Translations under genes and position numbers: made by a program
Notes under the pieces: generated by a model
The model's database searches: none
What the model was told of the DNA's origin: nothing
What the model saw: only the letters and a program-made list of their open reading frames with translations
NCBI RefSeq assembly: GCF_003086695.1
Contig: NZ_CP025999.1
Coordinates: forward strand, 3,424,344-3,488,343
DNA length: 64,000 nucleotides
Reading direction: 5' to 3'
Origin: Stenotrophomonas sp. SAU14A_NAIMI4_8
GTDB taxonomy: Bacteria > Pseudomonadota > Gammaproteobacteria > Xanthomonadales > Xanthomonadaceae
Shown: positions 9,108 through 18,769 of the stretch, piece by piece
How positions within the stretch are numbered: position 1 is the stretch's first letter
Layout of the letters: each line of letters opens with the position of its first letter

Positions 9108-9255
9108 GGTCCACGCCATGCGTGGATGATCGTCGAACACCGTGCGGACCAAGGTCCGCACCTACCAGGGAGCCTCGTCGAACATCGTGCGGACCAAGGT
9201 CCGCACCTACCAGGGATCCTCGTCGAACATCGTGCGGACCAAGGTCCGCACCTAC
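9108..9255. repeat. SMAG-like palindrome plus three 45-bp tandem palindrome units
   Basis: A palindrome GGTCCACGCCATGCGTGGAT (about 9108-9127) is followed by three near-identical units with a 45-bp period. Each carries GTGCGGACCAAGGTCCGCAC CTAC at 9142-9165, 9187-9210 and 9232-9255, separated by a conserved CAGGGA-CTCGTCGAACA spacer. Confidence 0.88.
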
Positions 9256-9275
9256 CCGGGAGGCGCGGGCCGCCC

Positions 9276-10910
9276 TTACCCCTTGAACCCGTTGCTGATC
9301 GGGTACCGGCGCTCGCGGCCGAATGCCCGGCGCGACACCTTCGGGCCCGGCGCGGCCTGGTGGCGCTTCCACTCGCTGATGCGCACCAGGCGCAGCACCC
9401 GGTCCACCACGGCCGCGTCGTAGCCGGCCGCCACGATCTCCGCGCGCGACTGCTCCTGGTCCACGTAGCGGTACAGGATGCCGTCCAGCACGTCGTAGGC
9501 CGGCAGCGAATCCTGGTCCAGCTGGTTCTCGCGCAGCTCGGCCGACGGCGGGCGGCTGATCACCGCCGGCGGAATGACCGGCGCGCCGCCCACGGTGTTG
9601 CGCCACTTCGACAGCCCGAACACCTCGGTCTTGTACAGGTCCTTCAGCGGCGCATAGCCACCGCACATGTCGCCATAGATCGTGGCGTAACCCACCGCGT
9701 ATTCGCTCTTGTTGCCAGTGGTCAGCAGCAGGCCGCCGAACTTGTTGGCCAGCGCCATCAGGATCACGCCGCGGCTGCGCGACTGCAGGTTCTCTTCGGT
9801 TACATCCGGCGTGGTGCCTTCGAACATCGGCGCCAGCGATTCCATCAGGCCCTTGAAGGCCGGCTCGATCGATACCGCCTCCAGCTTCACGCCCAGCGCC
9901 TGGCACTGCTCGGCCGCCAGGTCATTGGACATGCCAGCGGTGTAGCGCGAGGGCAGGCGTACGGCGGTCACGTTCTCCGCGCCCAGCGCATCCACGGCCA
10001 GGGCCAGCACCAGCGCCGAATCGATGCCGCCGGACAGGCCCAGCCACACCTTCTTGAAACCGTTCTTGCGGCAGTAATCCTGGATACCGCGGGTCACCGC
10101 GCGCCAGGCCAGCGCATCCATGCTCTCGTCGCCATCGTCCATCCACACATGCGGCAGGAAGCGGCGGCTGGCGCCGTCGTAGTCCACCACCAGCCACTGG
10201 TCCATGAAGGCCGCCGCGGCCGGGTGTACCGTGCCATCGCCATCGGCCACCACCGACGCACCGTCGAACACCAGGGCGTCCTGGCCGCCCACCACGTTCA
10301 GGTAGGCAATGGCCGCCCCGCTCTCGCGGGTGCGCGCGGCCAGCACGGCGTCGCGCTGGGCATGCTTGCCGCGCTCGTAGGGCGACGCGTTGGGCACCAC
10401 CACCAGCTGCGCGCCGGCCTGCACGGTGTCGGCCATCGGCTCGGCGAACCACAGGTCTTCGCAGATCAGCAGGCCCACCGGAATGCCGTTCACTTCGAAC
10501 ACGCAGCTGCCGCCATCGGGATCGACATCGAAGTAGCGACGCTCGTCGAACACGGCGTAGTTGGGCAGCTCGCGCTTGCGGTAGGTCTGTTCCACCAGGC
10601 CATCGCGCAGCACGCTGGCGGCGTTGTAGACCACCGCGCCGGCGGCCTGCGGCCAGCCCACCACGGCGGTGATGCCACGGCAGGCGGCGGCGATGCGGGC
10701 CATGGCCTGCTCGCATTCGTACAGGAAGCCCGGGCGCAGCAGCAGGTCTTCCGGCGGGTAGCCGCTGACGGCCAGCTCGGGGAACATCACCAGCTCGGCG
10801 CCGTACTCATCGCGCGCCTGGCCGATCATCTCGATGATGCGTTCGGTATTGCCGGCAACATCGCCGACCGGGAAATCGAACTGCGCCATCGCGATACGGA
10901 TCGAAGCCAT
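9276..10910 (-). CDS. nadE: Glutamine-dependent NAD+ synthetase NadE
   Basis: The 544-residue two-domain enzyme catalyses the last step of NAD synthesis, amidating deamido-NAD with ammonia from glutamine. Residues 1-250 form a nitrilase-type glutaminase domain with Glu in FPELAVSGYPPEDLL near 45, Lys in KRELPNYAVFDERRYF near 113 and Cys in GLLICEDLWFAEP near 148. The C-terminal synthetase has the ATP-PP loop LSGGIDSALVLALAV near residue 295. Start ATG 10910 gives MASIRIAMAQFDFPVGD, the normal beginning of the nitrilase fold; upstream frame extends into repeat DNA. It appears monocistronic. Three 45-bp palindrome units lie just past its stop. Confidence 0.95.
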   Translation of the reverse strand: MASIRIAMAQFDFPVGDVAGNTERIIEMIGQARDEYGAELVMFPELAVSGYPPEDLLLRPGFLYECEQAMARIAAACRGITAVVGWPQAAGAVVYNAASVLRDGLVEQTYRKRELPNYAVFDERRYFDVDPDGGSCVFEVNGIPVGLLICEDLWFAEPMADTVQAGAQLVVVPNASPYERGKHAQRDAVLAARTRESGAAIAYLNVVGGQDALVFDGASVVADGDGTVHPAAAAFMDQWLVVDYDGASRRFLPHVWMDDGDESMDALAWRAVTRGIQDYCRKNGFKKVWLGLSGGIDSALVLALAVDALGAENVTAVRLPSRYTAGMSNDLAAEQCQALGVKLEAVSIEPAFKGLMESLAPMFEGTTPDVTEENLQSRSRGVILMALANKFGGLLLTTGNKSEYAVGYATIYGDMCGGYAPLKDLYKTEVFGLSKWRNTVGGAPVIPPAVISRPPSAELRENQLDQDSLPAYDVLDGILYRYVDQEQSRAEIVAAGYDAAVVDRVLRLVRISEWKRHQAAPGPKVSRRAFGRERRYPISNGFKG

Positions 10911-10980
10911 GGGGGTCCAGCCTGTGGTTGCTAATGCGCCCATTGTAACGCCGGGCCATGCCCGCGCCGGGCCATCCCCA

Positions 10981-11003
10981 GTAGATCCACGCCATGCGTG
11001 GAT
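10981..11003 (+). repeat. SMAG-like palindrome
   Basis: GTAGATCCACGCCATGCGTG-GAT, a GTAG-headed palindrome, lies in the nadE upstream region. Confidence 0.85.
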
Positions 11004-11030
11004 GGGGCCGACCGGCACACCGCCAGATGC

Positions 11031-11058
11031 AGAAAAGCCGCCCGGAGGCGGCTTTTCT
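11031..11058 (-). terminator. Rho-independent terminator of the sucCD operon
   Basis: A perfect 12-bp stem AGAAAAGCCGCC / GGCGGCTTTTCT with a CGGA loop lies 62 bp beyond the sucD stop. The T-rich arm reads TTTTCT on the minus strand. The stem is symmetric and could also work for plus-strand transcripts. Confidence 0.85.
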
Positions 11059-11067
11059 GTTTCAAGC

Positions 11068-11090
11068 AGTCGACTGACAGTCGACTCTAC
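11068..11090 (-). repeat. SMAG-like palindrome
   Basis: GTAGAGTCGACTGTCAGTC-GACT on the minus strand, the same variant as at 178-200, lies between sucD and its terminator. Confidence 0.8.
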
Positions 11091-11120
11091 CGATCGCGCC
11101 GGCCGGGGCCGGCAACAATC

Positions 11121-11996
11121 TTATTTGACCAGCTTGGCGATGGCGGCGCCCAGGTCGCCCGGCGAGCGGACGGTGACGACACCGGCAGCTTCCATGGCGG
11201 CGAACTTGCCTTCGGCCGTGCCCTTGCCGCCCGAGGCGATCGCACCGGCGTGGCCCATGCGCTTGCCGGCCGGAGCCGACGCACCGGCGATGAAACCGAC
11301 AACCGGCTTCTTCACGTGGTTCTTGATGTACTCGGCGCCGGCTTCTTCAGCGTCACCGCCGATTTCGCCAACCATGATGATGCCTTCGGTCTGCGGATCT
11401 TCGTTGAACAGCTTCAGGCAGTCGACGAAGTTCAGGCCGTTGATCGGGTCACCACCGATGCCGATGCAGGTGGACTGGCCCAGGCCGACTTCGGTGGTCT
11501 GCTTGACCGCTTCATAGGTCAGGGTGCCCGAACGCGACACGATGCCGATCTTGCCCGGCTGGTGGATGTGGCCCGGCATGATGCCGATCTTGCACTCGCC
11601 CGGGGTGATGACGCCCGGGCAGTTCGGCCCGATCAGCACGGTGTCCGGATGCGAACGGGTCAGCACGTTCTTCACGCGCAGCATGTCCAGCACCGGAATG
11701 CCTTCGGTGATGCAGACGATGACCTTGATGCCGGCAGCAGCGGCTTCCAGGATCGCGTCAGCCGCGTACGGCGGCGGCACGTAGATGACCGACGCGTTGG
11801 CGCCGGTGCTCTGCACGGCGTCAGCAACGGTGTTGAAGACCGGCAGGTCGATATGGGTGGTGCCACCCTTGCCCGGGGTCACGCCGCCAACGACCTGGGT
11901 GCCGTACTCGATCATCTGAGTGGCGTGGAAGGTGCCCTGCTGGCCGGTGAAGCCCTGCACGATCACCTTGGTGTTCTTGTTGATCAAAACAGACAT
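11121..11996 (-). CDS. sucD: Succinyl-CoA synthetase alpha subunit (succinate-CoA ligase)
   Basis: The 291-residue TCA-cycle enzyme subunit works with SucC to convert succinyl-CoA to succinate with nucleotide triphosphate formation. The N-terminal CoA-binding Rossmann fold has [19 protein letters not shown]. The phosphohistidine loop [17 protein letters not shown] near residue 246 contains the His that is phosphorylated. [20 protein letters not shown] near residue 123 is a family signature. It lies 21 bp downstream of sucC and ends in KLVK. Length is typical (289 in E. coli). Confidence 0.97.
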   Translation of the reverse strand: MSVLINKNTKVIVQGFTGQQGTFHATQMIEYGTQVVGGVTPGKGGTTHIDLPVFNTVADAVQSTGANASVIYVPPPYAADAILEAAAAGIKVIVCITEGIPVLDMLRVKNVLTRSHPDTVLIGPNCPGVITPGECKIGIMPGHIHQPGKIGIVSRSGTLTYEAVKQTTEVGLGQSTCIGIGGDPINGLNFVDCLKLFNEDPQTEGIIMVGEIGGDAEEAGAEYIKNHVKKPVVGFIAGASAPAGKRMGHAGAIASGGKGTAEGKFAAMEAAGVVTVRSPGDLGAAIAKLVK

Positions 11997-12017
11997 GGTA
12001 ATTCCTTGGTGTCGGTA

Positions 12018-13187
12018 TCAGGCGGCGTTCTTGACAGCTTCAACGATCTTCTTGGCGCCATCGTTGATGTTGTCAGCCGGGATGATGGCCATGCCGCTGT
12101 CACGCAGCAGCTGCTTGCCTTCTTCCACGTTGGTGCCTTCCAGGCGCACCACGACCGGAACCTTGACGCCCACTTCCTTCACGGCGGCGATGATGCCTTC
12201 GGCAATCATGTCGCAGCGGACGATGCCGCCGAAGATGTTGACGAAGATGCCTTCGACCTTGTCCGAGGACAGGATCAGCTTGAAGGCTTCAATGACGCGC
12301 TGCTTGTTGGCACCGCCGCCCACGTCCAGGAAGTTCGCCGGCTCGCCGCCGTTGAGCTTGATGACGTCCATGGTGGCCATGGCCAGGCCGGCGCCGTTCA
12401 CCATGCAGCCGATGTTGCCGTCCATGGTGACGTAGTTGATGTCCAGTTCCGAAGCGATCACTTCGGTCGGATCTTCCTGGGTCTTGTCGCGCATGGCGAC
12501 CAGGGCCTTCTGGCGGAACGCGGCGTTGTCGTCGCTGTCGAACTTGCCGTCCAGCGCGTACAGGTTGCCGTCGTCCAGGATGGCCAGCGGGTTGATTTCA
12601 ACCAGGGCCAGGTCCTTTTCGTTGAACAGGCGGTACAGGTTCACCATGATGCTGGCGAACTGGCCGGCCTGCTTGGCGGTCAGGCCCAGCTTGAAGCCGA
12701 AATCGCGGCCGTGGTAACCCTGCACGCCTTCGACGAAGTCGACGTTCAGCGAGTGGATCAGCTCCGGGGTTTCAGCGGCAACCTGCTCGATCTCCACGCC
12801 GCCTTCCGAAGAAGCGATGTAGGTGATGGTCTTGGTGCCACGGTCAACCAGCACCGACAGGTACAGTTCCTTGACGATCTCGCCGGCGGTGGTCACCAGC
12901 ACCAGGTTGACCGGCAGTTCAACGCCAGCGGTCTGGTAGGTGGCCATCTTGGTGCCGAGCATCTTGGCCGCAGCGGCCTTCACATCGTCGGTGGTCTTGC
13001 AGAACTTGACGCCGCCAGCCTTACCGCGGCCGCCAGCGTGGATCTGCGCCTTGACCATCCAGGGGCCCTGGCCCAGAGCGTTGGCAGCGGCAACCGCCTC
13101 GTCCGGGGTCGCAGCGACCTTGCCGGCCGGGACCGGAATGCCGTATTCGGCAAGCAGTTGTTTTGACTGGTATTCGTGGAAATTCAT
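12018..13187 (-). CDS. sucC: Succinyl-CoA synthetase beta subunit
   Basis: The 389-residue ADP-forming subunit begins [20 protein letters not shown], the standard N-terminus of SucC, and folds as an ATP-grasp domain (residues about 1-240) followed by a CoA-ligase domain. Conserved pieces include [15 protein letters not shown] near residue 46, LVEINPLAI near 196 (metal and nucleotide binding) and [14 protein letters not shown] near 322. It is first in the sucCD operon, with a weak promoter candidate at 13272-13300. Length matches E. coli SucC (388). Confidence 0.97.
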   Translation of the reverse strand: MNFHEYQSKQLLAEYGIPVPAGKVAATPDEAVAAANALGQGPWMVKAQIHAGGRGKAGGVKFCKTTDDVKAAAAKMLGTKMATYQTAGVELPVNLVLVTTAGEIVKELYLSVLVDRGTKTITYIASSEGGVEIEQVAAETPELIHSLNVDFVEGVQGYHGRDFGFKLGLTAKQAGQFASIMVNLYRLFNEKDLALVEINPLAILDDGNLYALDGKFDSDDNAAFRQKALVAMRDKTQEDPTEVIASELDINYVTMDGNIGCMVNGAGLAMATMDVIKLNGGEPANFLDVGGGANKQRVIEAFKLILSSDKVEGIFVNIFGGIVRCDMIAEGIIAAVKEVGVKVPVVVRLEGTNVEEGKQLLRDSGMAIIPADNINDGAKKIVEAVKNAA

Positions 13188-13271
13188 GCGTCACCGTGGG
13201 AATAGGAACGACCGCACGCAATTCCTCAGGGGCCCCGGCGGGGCGCCGGCATGGACCGCGGCGGGCCCACT

Positions 13272-13300
13272 ATTGTGGCCGAGCCGGCGCCGGGGCGCAA
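13272..13300 (-). promoter_or_regulatory. Candidate sigma-70 promoter for sucCD
   Basis: On the minus strand TTGCGC, a 17-bp spacer and CACAAT lie about 85 bp upstream of the sucC ATG. The match to -35/-10 consensus is partial and the region is very GC-rich. The remainder of the 352-bp gap (13188-13539) shows no gene or repeat. Confidence 0.35.
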
Positions 13301-13539
13301 AGAAGTATGGACAAATGGCCAGACCCGGGCAGATTTCCGCCGTCATTCAGGCAGTTGCGGACGCCGAGCCGGCGCGGCCAGGCGCCCACCCGGGCCCGAT
13401 TGCGCAGGAAATCGCTTCCACAGGCCTATACTGGGGGCGGCCGTGCCAAAGCGGTTCCGATGATCGGGGGAACATCGGCTACGCTGCAGGCCACCGCCGT
13501 CAAAACCCAGTTCCAGGCAGCCAGAAGGGGAGTTCCGGC

Positions 13540-15153
13540 GTGTCACCCAGTGCTTCATTGATCGACCGCATCGAATCGATACCGCGGCGTGAGCTGTACT
13601 TCTTCGCCCTGTACCGGGTGCTGATCGCGTCGGTCATCGCCGCCCTGCTCTACAGCCCGTTGTCGGCCATGGTCGGCGAAGCCCACCACCCGCGCCTGGC
13701 CTATGCCGTGGGCGGCGCCTACCTGGGCCTGTCGCTGCTGTGGCTGCTGATCGGCCGCAGCGAACGCTGGCTGCGCCCCACCGTGGTCGGTGGCGTGCTG
13801 CTGGATATCGTCGCCGCCAGCCTGCTTGCGCACGCCCTGCCCGGCGCCAGCGCCGGCATCTCGATGTCGCTGCTGTTCAACATCGCCGCGGCCGCCACCC
13901 TGCTGCCGCTCAGCTGGGGTCTGTGCCTGGCGCTGGCCGCCAGCGTGGCCACCGCCGCCGAATACCTGTGGAAGGTGCTGGAAGGTGGCGACCCCACCCG
14001 CACCCTGGCCGAACTGGCCATGTTCGCCACCAGCTACCTGGCCCTGGCCTTCATCAGCTACCAGGTGGGCAACCGCGCCCGTCGCAACCAGCAGCTGGCC
14101 AACCAGCGCGGCGACGAAGTGGCCAACCTGTTCCAGATCAACGAACTGATCATCCGCCGCATGCGCACCGGCGTGCTGGTGGTCGATGGCGAAAACCGCA
14201 TCACCCTGGCCAACGAAGCGGCCTCGCTGCTGCTGGGCGACAACGATGGCGTGGGCGAAACCGGTCGACTGGACCTGACCAGCATCGCCCCGGAACTGGC
14301 ACGCCGCCTCAACCGCTGGCGCAACGGCTGGACCCAGGACGAACTGCCGCTGCAGCTCAACCCCGACCAGCCGGAAGTACAGCCGCGCTTCGCCCGCCTG
14401 CTGGCCGGCAGCGATCTGGCTCTGGTGTTCCTGGACGATTCCAGCGTGGTCTCGCGCCGCGCCGAATCGCTCACCCTGTCGGCCATGGGCCGCTTCTCGG
14501 CCAGCCTGGCCCATGAGATCCGCAACCCGTTGGCCGCCATCAACTACGCGGTGCAGCTGCTGGAAGAAGGCACCGGCTTCAACGAAAGCGACCGCCGCCT
14601 GCTGCAGATCATCCACCAGCAGTGCCAGCGCACCAACAGCATCGTGGAAAGCGTGCTGGGCCTGGCCCGGCGTGAACGTGCCACCCCGGAAAACGTCGAT
14701 CTGGCCGCCTTCGTGCGCCGCTTCGTGCTGGAGTACAAGCAGGGCCAGACGCTGGAAACGGACAGCATCGAACCAATCATCACCGACACCTCGGTGCCGG
14801 CGCAGGTGGACACCCGCCACCTGTACCAGGTGCTGACCGTGCTGGTGCACAACGCGCTGAAGTATGGCCGCGTGGGCCAGCAGCCAGCGCGCGTGCGCCT
14901 GCGCGTGGCCCTGCACGAGCGCAACGCGGTGATCGACGTGATGGACCGTGGCCCCGGCATTCCTGAAGCGGTGGCCGCGCAGTTGTTCCGCCCGTTCTTC
15001 ACCACGTCCGAGCACGGCACCGGCCTGGGCCTGTACATCGCCCGTGAGCTGTGCCGCGCCAACCAGGCACGCCTGGATTACATCCCGGTGCCGGCCGGCG
15101 GCTCGTGCTTCCGCCTGGTCCTGCCGGGCCCGCACACCCTGCTTCCGACCTGA
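13540..15153 (+). CDS. pilS: Two-component sensor histidine kinase PilS
   Basis: The 537-residue inner-membrane kinase partners PilR to control pilin transcription. The N-terminal 190 residues contain about six membrane segments (for example [19 protein letters not shown] and [13 protein letters not shown]). A PAS-like stretch follows ([25 protein letters not shown] near 205), then the H box [20 protein letters not shown] with the phospho-His near 325, the N box [11 protein letters not shown] near 437 and G boxes DRGPGIPEA and [16 protein letters not shown] at 13540 was chosen for its AAGGGGAG eight bases upstream. PilR follows after 53 bp. In Pseudomonas PilS senses pilin in the membrane; the same is assumed here. 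Confidence 0.94.
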   Translation: MSPSASLIDRIESIPRRELYFFALYRVLIASVIAALLYSPLSAMVGEAHHPRLAYAVGGAYLGLSLLWLLIGRSERWLRPTVVGGVLLDIVAASLLAHALPGASAGISMSLLFNIAAAATLLPLSWGLCLALAASVATAAEYLWKVLEGGDPTRTLAELAMFATSYLALAFISYQVGNRARRNQQLANQRGDEVANLFQINELIIRRMRTGVLVVDGENRITLANEAASLLLGDNDGVGETGRLDLTSIAPELARRLNRWRNGWTQDELPLQLNPDQPEVQPRFARLLAGSDLALVFLDDSSVVSRRAESLTLSAMGRFSASLAHEIRNPLAAINYAVQLLEEGTGFNESDRRLLQIIHQQCQRTNSIVESVLGLARRERATPENVDLAAFVRRFVLEYKQGQTLETDSIEPIITDTSVPAQVDTRHLYQVLTVLVHNALKYGRVGQQPARVRLRVALHERNAVIDVMDRGPGIPEAVAAQLFRPFFTTSEHGTGLGLYIARELCRANQARLDYIPVPAGGSCFRLVLPGPHTLLPT

Positions 15154-15206
15154 TCCAGCGCGTCAAGTATTTGTCGCTTCCGCCCCCCTCGGCTATCTTT
15201 CCGCCC

Positions 15207-16589
15207 ATGAACGAAACCCGCAGCGCTCTCATCGTCGACGATGAACGCGACATCCGCGAACTGCTGGTGCTGACCCTTGGCCGCATGGGCCTGCGCATCA
15301 GCACCGCCGCCAACCTTGCCGAAGCGCGCGAGCTGCTGGCCAGCAATCCCTACGATCTGTGCATCACCGACATGCGCCTGCCCGATGGCAACGGCATTGA
15401 GCTGGTGAGCGAGATCGCCCACCACTACCCGCGCACCCCGGTGGCGATGATCACCGCCTTCGGCAGCATGGATCTGGCGGTGGAAGCACTGAAGGCCGGC
15501 GCCTTCGATTTCGTCAGCAAGCCGGTGGACATTTCGGTGCTGCGCGGGCTGGTGAAGCACGCGCTGGAACTGAACAACGCCGAGCGCCCCGCCACCGGCC
15601 CGGCCGCCGAACAGGCCGCGCGCCTGCTGGGCAGTTCGCCGGCCATGGACGTGCTGCGCACCACCATCGGCAAAGTGGCCCGCAGCCAGGCCCCGGTCTA
15701 CATCCTGGGCGAATCGGGCGTGGGCAAGGAACTGGTGGCACGCACCATCCACGCACAGGGCGCCCGCGCGGCCGGCCCGTTCGTGCCGGTGAACTGCGGC
15801 GCCATTCCCAGCGAGCTGATGGAAAGCGAGTTCTTCGGCCACCGCAAGGGCAGCTTCAGTGGCGCCCACGCCGACAAGCCGGGCCTGTTCCAGGCCGCCC
15901 ATGGCGGCACCCTGTTCCTGGATGAAGTGGCCGAACTGCCGCTGCAGATGCAGGTGAAGCTGCTGCGCGCCATCCAGGAAAAATCGGTGCGCGCCGTCGG
16001 TGCATCCAACGAAGAACCGGTGGACGTGCGCATCCTGTCGGCCACCCACAAGGACCTGGCCGAACTGGTCGAAGACGGCCGCTTCCGCCACGACCTGTAT
16101 TACCGCATCAACGTGATCGAACTGAAGGTGCCGCCGCTGCGCGAGCGCCGCCAGGACCTGCCCGACCTGGCCGGTGCCATCCTGGCGCGGCTGGCCCGCA
16201 GCCACGGCCGTGGCACCCCGCTGCTGGCACCGTCGGCGCTGGACGCGCTGGCCCAGTACGGCTTCCCCGGCAACGTGCGCGAACTGGAAAACATCCTGGA
16301 GCGCGCCTTGGCGCTGGCCGAAGAAGACCGCATTGGCGCCGACGACCTGCGCCTGCCGCAGCACGCCCCGCGCACCGCCGGCGGCGGCCAACCGGCCGTA
16401 GTGGCCGAAGCCGTGGCCGACCTGCAGCCCGGCAATGCCGCCCTGCCCTCGTACATCGAGCAGCTGGAACGCAGCGCCATCCAGCGTGCGCTGGAAGAAA
16501 ACCGCTGGAACAAGACCCGCACCGCCGCGCAGCTGGGCATCACCTTCCGCGCGCTGCGCTACAAGCTGAAAAAGCTGGGAATGGAATAA
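15207..16589 (+). CDS. pilR: Sigma-54-dependent response regulator PilR
   Basis: The 460-residue NtrC-type activator has three domains. The receiver (1-120) carries Asp55 in [12 protein letters not shown]. The AAA+ domain has Walker A GESGVGKE near 170, the sigma-54 contact loop as GSFSGA near 215 (usual consensus GAFTGA) and Walker [10 protein letters not shown] near 232. The Fis-type HTH at the end reads [24 protein letters not shown]. It would activate pilA from the -24/-12 promoter at 24341-24356, 8 kb downstream in the same cluster. The serine for alanine and serine for threonine changes in the loop are conservative and GSFTGA occurs in known PilR proteins. Start ATG 15207 aligns with the receiver domain beginning. 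Confidence 0.96.
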   Translation: MNETRSALIVDDERDIRELLVLTLGRMGLRISTAANLAEARELLASNPYDLCITDMRLPDGNGIELVSEIAHHYPRTPVAMITAFGSMDLAVEALKAGAFDFVSKPVDISVLRGLVKHALELNNAERPATGPAAEQAARLLGSSPAMDVLRTTIGKVARSQAPVYILGESGVGKELVARTIHAQGARAAGPFVPVNCGAIPSELMESEFFGHRKGSFSGAHADKPGLFQAAHGGTLFLDEVAELPLQMQVKLLRAIQEKSVRAVGASNEEPVDVRILSATHKDLAELVEDGRFRHDLYYRINVIELKVPPLRERRQDLPDLAGAILARLARSHGRGTPLLAPSALDALAQYGFPGNVRELENILERALALAEEDRIGADDLRLPQHAPRTAGGGQPAVVAEAVADLQPGNAALPSYIEQLERSAIQRALEENRWNKTRTAAQLGITFRALRYKLKKLGME

Positions 16590-16604
16590 GGGCCGGAAGG
16601 CCCC

Positions 16605-16917
16605 GGGGCCGGATCCCTTTCCGCAGGAAAGGGCTCTGACCCCATTGGCCCTGCGCTATCCACGCATGGCGTGGATCTACCGGGGTCGGATCCCTTTCCG
16701 CAGGAAATGGCTCTGACCCCATCGGGCCCGCGCTATCCACGCGTGGCGTGGATCTACCGGGTCGGATCCCTTTCCGCAGGAAAGGGCTCTGACCCCATTC
16801 GGGCCTGCGCTATCCACGCATGGCGTGGATCTACCGGGGTCGGATCCCTTTCCGTAGGAAAGGGCTCTGACCCCATCGGGCCTGCGTTATCCACGCATGG
16901 CGTGGATCTACCGGGCC
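16605..16917. repeat. Four tandem about 77-bp composite units (hairpin repeat + SMAG-like palindrome)
   Basis: Each unit joins the hairpin repeat (GGTCGGATCCCTTTCCGCAGG..GGGCTCTGACCCC) to a GTAG-type palindrome (ATCCACGCATGGCGTGGAT CTAC). GGATCC cores fall at about 16609, 16684, 16761 and 16839. The units are nearly identical, differing by a few substitutions and 1-2-bp indels. They lie between the convergent ends of pilR and pilB. Confidence 0.92.
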
Positions 16918-16924
16918 AACCGCA

Positions 16925-18652
16925 TCAATCCTTGGTAACGCGGTTGATCTCAGCCAGGCTGGTCACACCCGCCGCTACCTTCTTCAGCGCCGACTGGCGC
17001 AGATCATTCACGCCGATCGCCTGCGCGGCTTCGGCAATCTGTAGGGCGTTACCGCCGGCCAGCACGATGGTGGAAATCTCGTCGGTCATCGGCATCACCT
17101 GGTACAGGCCGGTACGGCCCTTGTAGCCCTCGGTGCACTCATCGCAGCCCACCGCTTCGTGCAACTGGATACCCGCATCCAACTGTGCCTGGGTGAAGCC
17201 TTCGGCCAGCAGCGCATGCGCCGGCAGTTCGGCCGGCCGCTTGCAGTTGTTGCACAGCCGGCGCGCCAGTCGCTGGGCGATCACCAGGGTGACCGAACTA
17301 GTGATGTTGTACGGGGCAATGCCCATGTTCATCAGACGCGCGATGGTCTGCGGCGCATCGTTGGTATGCAGCGTGGACAGCACCATGTGACCGGTCTGCG
17401 CCGCCTTGATCGCGATTTCCGCCGTTTCCAGATCGCGGATTTCGCCCACCATGATGATGTCCGGATCCTGTCGCAGGAACGAGCGCAGGGCCGCTGCAAA
17501 GGTCATGCCGCGCTTGTTGTTCTGCTGCACCTGGTTCACGCCGGGCAGACGGATTTCCACCGGGTCTTCGGCGGTGGAAATATTGCGCGTTTCGTCGTTC
17601 AGGATGCCCAGCGCGGTATACAACGAAACCGTCTTGCCCGAACCGGTCGGGCCGGTCACCAGCACCATGCCGTAGGGCTTGTGGATGGCTTCCAGGAACA
17701 GCTTCTGCTGGTCCGGTTCGTAACCCAGCTTGTCGATACCCAGCTTGGCCGCGCTGCCGTCCAGAATACGCAGCACCACCTTCTCGCCGAACAGGGTCGG
17801 CAGGGTGCTGACGCGGAAGTCGATCTGCTTGCTCTTGGACAGGTTCAGCTTGATGCGACCGTCCTGCGGCACGCGCTTTTCGGCGATATCCAGCTGCGCC
17901 ATCACCTTCAGGCGGGCGGCAATGCGCTGGTTCAACTTCACCGGCGCACGCGCCACCATCTTCAGCAGACCATCAATGCGCAGGCGCACGCGGTAGTCGT
18001 CTTCATAGGGCTCGAAGTGGATGTCCGACGCGCCCTTACGGATTGCATCGACCAGCACCTTGTTCACGAACTTCACCACCGGGGTGTCGTCGCCCTTGGC
18101 GTCTACGCCGCTGTCGCCGGCTGCGGCATCTTCTTCACCACCGCTGATATCAAGGTTGGCCAACGCATCATCGTCGCCCCCCAACGAATCGCCCAGGGTG
18201 TCGTGGCTGGAATGCCACTGCTCCAGGGTGCGGCGGATCTGGTCTTCATCGACCAGGATCGGCTCCACGACCAGGTTGGTGTGGAACTTGATCTCATCCA
18301 GCGAATGGGTTGGATTGCTGGTACCCACGAACAGCTTGCCGCCGCGCTTGAACAGCGGCAGCACGTTGTGTTTGCGCAGCAACTCCTCGCTGACCAGGCT
18401 CATGGCGTTCTGGCTGCTGTCGAACGTGGATACGTCGAACAGCGGCATGCCGAACTCAACCGAATTGGCGGCCGCCAACTGAGCAGCCCCCACCACCTTG
18501 TTCTGTGCGAACCAGGTCGGCAGCGGCTGCCTGGCGGCCGTTGCCTTGGCCATGGCATCGCGGGCGCCGGCTTCATCTAGCGCGCCGTCCTGTACGAGGC
18601 GGCGGGCCAGGCCGGTGATGCCGACGAGATTGGCGGTGGTGACGGCGTTCAT
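16925..18652 (-). CDS. pilB: Type IV pilus assembly (extension) ATPase PilB
   Basis: The 575-residue cytoplasmic ATPase powers pilus extension. It has an N-terminal MshEN/GSPII_E N-domain (about 1-150, LVGITGLARRLVQDGALDEAG), then a secretion ATPase core with Walker A GPTGSGKTVSLYTALG near 330, Asp box and Walker B DPDIIMVGEIRDLETAEIA near 395 and a His box HMVLSTLHTNDAPQT. Two CxxC pairs, CNNCKRP near 467 and CDECTEGYKGRTG near 503, make the zinc-binding site typical of PilB. GAGGA lies just before the ATG. It is separated from pilA by four sugar-metabolism and membrane genes rather than being directly next to pilC. Confidence 0.96.
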   Translation of the reverse strand: MNAVTTANLVGITGLARRLVQDGALDEAGARDAMAKATAARQPLPTWFAQNKVVGAAQLAAANSVEFGMPLFDVSTFDSSQNAMSLVSEELLRKHNVLPLFKRGGKLFVGTSNPTHSLDEIKFHTNLVVEPILVDEDQIRRTLEQWHSSHDTLGDSLGGDDDALANLDISGGEEDAAAGDSGVDAKGDDTPVVKFVNKVLVDAIRKGASDIHFEPYEDDYRVRLRIDGLLKMVARAPVKLNQRIAARLKVMAQLDIAEKRVPQDGRIKLNLSKSKQIDFRVSTLPTLFGEKVVLRILDGSAAKLGIDKLGYEPDQQKLFLEAIHKPYGMVLVTGPTGSGKTVSLYTALGILNDETRNISTAEDPVEIRLPGVNQVQQNNKRGMTFAAALRSFLRQDPDIIMVGEIRDLETAEIAIKAAQTGHMVLSTLHTNDAPQTIARLMNMGIAPYNITSSVTLVIAQRLARRLCNNCKRPAELPAHALLAEGFTQAQLDAGIQLHEAVGCDECTEGYKGRTGLYQVMPMTDEISTIVLAGGNALQIAEAAQAIGVNDLRQSALKKVAAGVTSLAEINRVTKD

Positions 18653-18769
18653 GCGATTCCTCTACTGGGGCCCACGCTCCGCCCGAGGCGGACGCGGCAT
18701 TGTGCATAGGGGTGCCATACTAACCGCGCAGCCAGCGTGAACGCATGCCCCGGGGCGGCCCGGCCACGA

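Noticed and set aside
9129..9255. Possible CRISPR array
   Set aside because: The 45-bp units have conserved spacers and only three copies; the core is a GTAG-type palindrome.
16605..16917. Possible CRISPR array
   Set aside because: Units repeat in full including the would-be spacers; there are no unique spacers and no cas genes. It is a tandem repeat.
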